Shown here: in pieces, positions 59,563-64,000 of the stretch
Position numbering within the stretch: the first letter of the stretch is position 1
Layout of the letters: every line of letters starts with the position of its first letter
The notes under the pieces: model-generated
The model's database searches: none
What the model was told of the DNA's origin: nothing
What the model saw: only the letters and a program-made list of their open reading frames with translations
Assembly (NCBI GenBank): GCA_033807695.1
Contig: CM066303.1
Coordinates: forward strand, 2,232,001 to 2,296,000
Reading direction: 5' to 3'
Length of the DNA: 64,000 nucleotides
From: Daedaleopsis sinensis
Taxonomy: Eukaryota; Basidiomycota; Agaricomycetes; Polyporales; Polyporaceae
Program-made: the position numbers and the translations under genes

Positions 59563-62500
59563 CTAAGTTCGTCTCGCTCCTCGGTGAGCGACACTCAACT
59601 CCACCGAGGGCGCATCGCGCTCCCGGCGGGGAAGGTGCTGCACGTCCTCAACTCCCATCACCGCGAGGTAGTCGTCGAGCGCCAGGAGGTCCTTGCACTC
59701 GTGCAGAGGCTCCCAGGTGTGCTCACCGGCCGTCCAGTGTACCAGGAATTCGACCTCGTGCGATCTCCATCGATGCCCGACGATCTCGTCCACCTGCCAC
59801 TCCAACTCGTCCGGCATGCCAAAGTCGTAGAATCGCTTCGGCTCCCGCGCTGGGAAGAGCGCATCGTCATTCGGTTCGTGCGGTTTCAGCAGTGACGCAT
59901 GGAACGTCGGATGCACACGACGCCTGAGTAGCTCTTCGGGCAGCTCGAGCGTGTAGTGCGACGTGTCGTTGTGCGCGGATCGGACTGCGAACGGTCCAAT
60001 GTATTTCGGGGCGAGCTTGCGCGCACGCCCCTTAGGTAGTGCCAGATTTTTGGTGGATAGGTACACGAGCTGCCCTACGTCGTAGTGAGGCTGCTCGCGC
60101 GCTCGATGTTTATTGGCCTGGTGCGCGGACGCGACGCGCGATTCAATCAGCGCGTCATGCGCTGCTTCCAAGTTGAATCGCGCACGCTCCACGAACGCTT
60201 TGGCTCCCGGTAGCGCCCTTTCGAGTGTAGGGAATGAGCTCATGCGCGGCATGTGCCCATATACTAGCTCGAATGGGGCGAACCCTGTGGATGCGTTGAT
60301 GCTCGAGTTGATTGCGAACTCGACCAGAGGTAGTTGGTCATACCAGTCACTCTGGTCGGGCCGCACCACTGAGCGCAGTATCTGACCTACATTGCGGATG
60401 GCCCGCTCGGACGCGCCATCTGTCTGCGGATGGAATGCGGTGGACATAAGTTGTGCTGTTCCGAGAAGTCGGTGTACCTCGCGCCAAAATCGGGAGGTAA
60501 ACTTGGAATCTCGGTCCGATACAATGGACTCGGCAATTCCATGGAGCCGTACGATCTCACGGATGTATACTGCTGCCAGGTTTACTGCGGAATCGGTTAC
60601 CCGGCACGGTATCAGGTGAACCATGCTGGACAAGCGGCAGATCACTACCCATATATAATCATAGCCTTTTGCCTCGGGAAATGGGCCCAGAAAGTCCATT
60701 CCCTGAGACTGCCACGGGAATAATGGTATCGGCATCGAATGCAGCCATCCTGCTGGAGGCTGTGGGCTGGTTTTCGACATCTGGCAAGCCTCGCAGGACG
60801 CACAGAATCGGTGCGTCTCATACGTCATCTTCGGCCACCATACCCATCGCCTCAAGTACTCATTCGTTTTCCGAGGTCCGAGGTGTCCCAGCGTGCGGTG
60901 CGCGAGGTCGAGGATTAGCTCCGTGAGCTTTCTCCGACCTTTGTGCTTCGCTCGCGGGACACAGAGGCAGTCGAATCCGAGTCGGGTGTGAACGTAGAGT
61001 AGCCCGTCCGCCAGTCTGAAATTCGGATAGGCGGTCGGGTTTTCTACTACTTTCGAGAACACTGTGTCTTCATTGTACGAGCAACGGATGGACTTTATCA
61101 ACTCGTCGTCTGTGCTGATGCATTCGTTGAGCGGCGGACCGTCTTGCAGCGCGTCACGCAGCGTGACTTCCGCTGCCTCGAATCTGCTACGCATGCTGGA
61201 GTCTTCCGGGACGGTTGGCTGATTAGCAGCAGCTTGCTGCATTTCGGCGGCCTCAATTTGCCGTTGTTCTACCTTGTCCTTTGGTACTCGCTTCCGTTTG
61301 ACTGGCCAGTCCGCGACGTTATCTGGATCCTGTCGTCGCGGGTGGGGCGGTCGCAGCGTCATTGCCCGAAGTTCGATGGGATGAGTGACCTCGTCCCGTC
61401 GTGCCTCAGGCAATTCGTCGAGTTCGGGGTTCAATCGGATGTCCGCGTTCACGAACTCTTCGATGGGATGGAAGTCATCTGCTCCATCGTTCTCGAAGTA
61501 CCGAGACAAGCAGTCCGCGACCTTGTTATCCTCGCCGTCGACGTGGATGACTTCGGCATCGAACCGGTCCAGGAATTCACTCCATCGTATTAGTCGGCCG
61601 TTCTTTGTTTCGCGGGAGGCGGTTTTCATCTTGGTCAGGGCCTGATGATCGGTTGCGATTTTGAATTTGCGTCCGATCAGGCGGTCCTCCCATTTTAGCA
61701 GGGCCTCGATCACTCCCAGAGCCTCCTGCTCATAGGCGTGATAGGAGCGCTGTGCAGATGAGAATTTCTTGGACATGAATCCGGCTGGTCGACACGTCTT
61801 CCAATCGGGTCCTTGTCCATATACCGCCCCAACGCCGTATACTGAGGCGTCCGTGATGACCCATATTGGCTCATCCGAATTGGGGTCAATTGGTTTCAGG
61901 ATTGGCACTCGGCAGGCCAGGGCCTTGATTCTGTCAAGACAGGCTTGATGTATGGGGCACCAGTGGAATGCCTGACCGTTCCGGCAAATACTCTCTAATG
62001 GAGACGTATAAGCCGAGACGTCGGGCATGAAATGGGCGAGGTACTGGACGAGGCCGAGAAAGCGCTGCACTTCATTGAGCGATCTCATCGGTCGCCAGTT
62101 CCGAATGCGGGCCATCTTATCCGAGTCAGCGTGGAGGCCCTGGCTATCAATTAGATGACCGAGGCAATCCATTGACTCGGAGTAGAGGTCGAGTTTCGAC
62201 TTGCTCAAGTATAGCTTTTGTTCGCGCAGCTTTTGGAACACAAGTGACAGATGTTTCTCGTGTTCCTCAATGCTGTCCGAGTATACGAATATGTCGTCTA
62301 AGTATACGTGGACGAATACTCCTATATATTCTCGAAAAATCCACGTTACTAGCCTCTGGAATGTGCTGGGGGCATTACAGTCCCCCTGCTGCATTACCGT
62401 GGAGATGGCAGTGCCGTAAATTGTGGAGAATGCCGTCTTCCATATGTCTTCTGCTTCGATCCGTACTTGTTCGTACGCGTCCGACATATCGATTTTTGTT

Positions 62501-64000
62501 CGATATCTCGCACGCGCTACGTCGTTACGGATGTTGTCTTGGTCCGGAAATGGAGTGACATCCTTCAATGTGTTGTCGTTGCGCTGTCGCGCGTCGACAA
62601 CCGTTCGAAGCTTGCCATTCTTTTTTGGTATGCACAGCAGGGGAGCTGCTTGATTGGCGGGTTTCATCTCTTACCAGTTGGCGGTGATGTACTTGTCCAT
62701 CTTCTCCCGGAGTGCCGGCTTGAGAGCGTCAGGGCACCTCGGGTGATGATAGTTGTATATCTTCTTCTCGTCAATTATCGGTATTCTGTGATTGACCTCC
62801 CGCCATGGTGGTAGTACCAGTGGTATGTCCCCAATTAGATCGGAGACCTCCTTCAACCACTTCTCTCTCAGTCGAGGAATATTCTCGTCTGTGAGTGACG
62901 TGGTCACTTGCTGTGCGATCTCCTTTTCCATCACGTCATTCATCCCGAGCGGGTCCTCGCGTCCTAGGTAGTCGCGGCGAGTCTTGGATGAATGCGCTGA
63001 TATTGTGTCTCTTATTCGTAGATTCGGCATCTTATCTCCTTTGTTCCGTAGTTTACTTTGGGTGTCCTTCCTAGACAGAGAAGTGTATTCTCTGTCTGGG
63101 TAGTTCACTCGCACTGAGCGGAGCGTTTGCTGCGCCGATGTGGCCTCGGGCGGTCCCTCTTCCTGTCTAATCACAGGGTCCGGCCGTGGCGTGCTCGACT
63201 GTGGTTGTTTTGCTTTCTTCTTCGTCTTCTTGTTTCGAATGGGCTCGCCCACTCCTATCTCTTCACTGTCGGAGGGGATCATAACGGAGGGATGGTCGGG
63301 GCTGAGCGATGGTCTCGCGCGATCACGGGCGATATCATCGTCAACCATGTCTTCCACCGTTACTTTATTCTTTTTGAGATGCTGCTTCGTACGGCGGGGC
63401 GGATGTCTTGCGACATCCTCCTCGTCTCCCGTTGCCATTATGATCGACTGGTGATCATGGGGTAATTTCGGTTTTCTTTGATACTTGATCACGTCTTGGT
63501 CCTCGACTTCCTCCACCGTCGTCTGAACGGGCGCGTTCCGACGGCGAGGGCCGTGTAGTCAGTTCTGATGGTCTGCCTTTCGCTTCGCACAATACACAGC
63601 GTCCTCAGCTGGTGAGAACGCTGAGATAGCTGTGCCTTGCACTACTATCTCGCGTTTCCCCAAGTCAAGGACGACACCGTACTTCGACATGAATGGTGTT
63701 CCAATTACGCAGTCGTATCGGTCCAGATTGACCTGGTCGAAATATACTAGGTCATTTACTGCTCCAATACGTACTGGAACACGTGTCCCGTAACTGATCT
63801 TGGACTTGCTCCCGGCGCATCCGAGCTGCAGGGTAACCTGCTGCTCGAGTGTGATCTTCGGAGCTTTCGTGACGTATGCATATTCAGGGGTCATGGAGTT
63901 GGTTGTACTCCCCGTGTCGAACAGGGTGTACGCCTCAACTCCGTTGATTTTTACGAGTGCGCATAGAGTAGCTGTCTCTTCTGCGGAACGTCTAGGCTGC
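59563..64000 (-). pseudogene. Ty3/gypsy pol polyprotein with two in-frame stops
   Basis: Open on the minus strand from beyond the window edge. The retropepsin has AYTLFDTGSTTNS and YDCVIGTPFMSKYGVVLDLG. A basic linker is followed by reverse transcriptase (QAAPLLCIPKKNGKLRTVVD, FVHVYLDDIFVYSDS), RNase H (VITDASVYGVGAVYG, FKIATDHQALTKM), and integrase with the zinc motif HRTLGH...CASCEAC and DDE residues in QGMDFLGPFP, IVSDRDSKF and FHPQTDGASERAIRN. The C-terminal chromodomain is WQVDEIVGHRWRSHEVEFLV...WEPLHECKDL, which in chromoviruses guides integration to heterochromatin. A TGA at 63561-63559 and a TAA at 62673-62671 interrupt one continuous frame; no frameshift is seen over 4.4 kb. Domain calls are certain; whether stops are suppressed is unknown. 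Confidence 0.88.

Larger units (their letters stand above)
56645..64000 (-). mobile_element. Ty3/gypsy chromovirus-type LTR retrotransposon (5' part outside window)
   Basis: Runs on the minus strand from the window edge to the 3' LTR. The order is protease, reverse transcriptase, RNase H, integrase with chromodomain, then an extra long ORF before the 3' LTR. Gag proper and the 5' LTR would lie beyond 64000. It is inserted into the copia element. Three single in-frame stops interrupt otherwise intact frames. Confidence 0.85.

Overview
The window is nuclear DNA of a filamentous basidiomycete, most likely an Agaricomycete; a polypore-type wood decayer is my guess, not a proof. Evidence: nearly every gene is cut by many 45-75 bp GT-AG introns, some exons are only 6-19 nt, and lineage-typical families are present (KDZ transposase, DUF6533 membrane protein, fungal AAA ATPase with a DUF7025-like front end). 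I set gene models by choosing splice sites that keep the frame and the family motifs; for most multi-exon genes the exon lengths sum to a whole number of codons.

Layout. 1-9 kb is accessory: the C-terminal end of a KDZ transposase, a 42-bp minisatellite, about 2.3 kb without genes, and an intact 992-codon gene that I read as a poorly described DDE-type transposase. 9-32 kb is GC-rich, dense and housekeeping: SmD1, a charged nuclear-type protein, complex I NDUFA6, PDAP1-like protein, a PPR-like mitochondrial protein, an SR splicing factor, a MARCH-type RING ligase, clathrin light chain, homoaconitase (LYS4), rRNA dimethylase DIM1, a secreted GH43 enzyme and dihydrolipoyl dehydrogenase. Three pairs are divergent with 230-250 bp shared promoters.

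32-48 kb looks like a fatty-acid-derived specialised-metabolism locus: an acyl-CoA oxidase/dehydrogenase-like flavoprotein, two different FAD2-type membrane desaturases, a cytochrome P450 and a DUF6533 membrane protein. Between the desaturases lies a decayed AAA ATPase gene that contains a U6 snRNA-like sequence. A broken fragment of the acyl-CoA oxidase gene occurs 23 kb away at 8.7 kb.

49-64 kb is a transposon pile-up. The most striking item is a complete DNA transposon (49048-53692) with perfect 25-bp terminal inverted repeats and flanking TA. Its single five-exon gene is open throughout and encodes a 1287-residue fusion of an Ulp1-type (C48) cysteine protease with a pogo/DDE_1-type transposase. 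Next to it is a decayed Ty1/copia element whose 5' part is cut off by a Ty3/gypsy chromovirus that runs off the window end. The gypsy element keeps its frames but has three single in-frame stops, and carries an extra long ORF downstream of pol.
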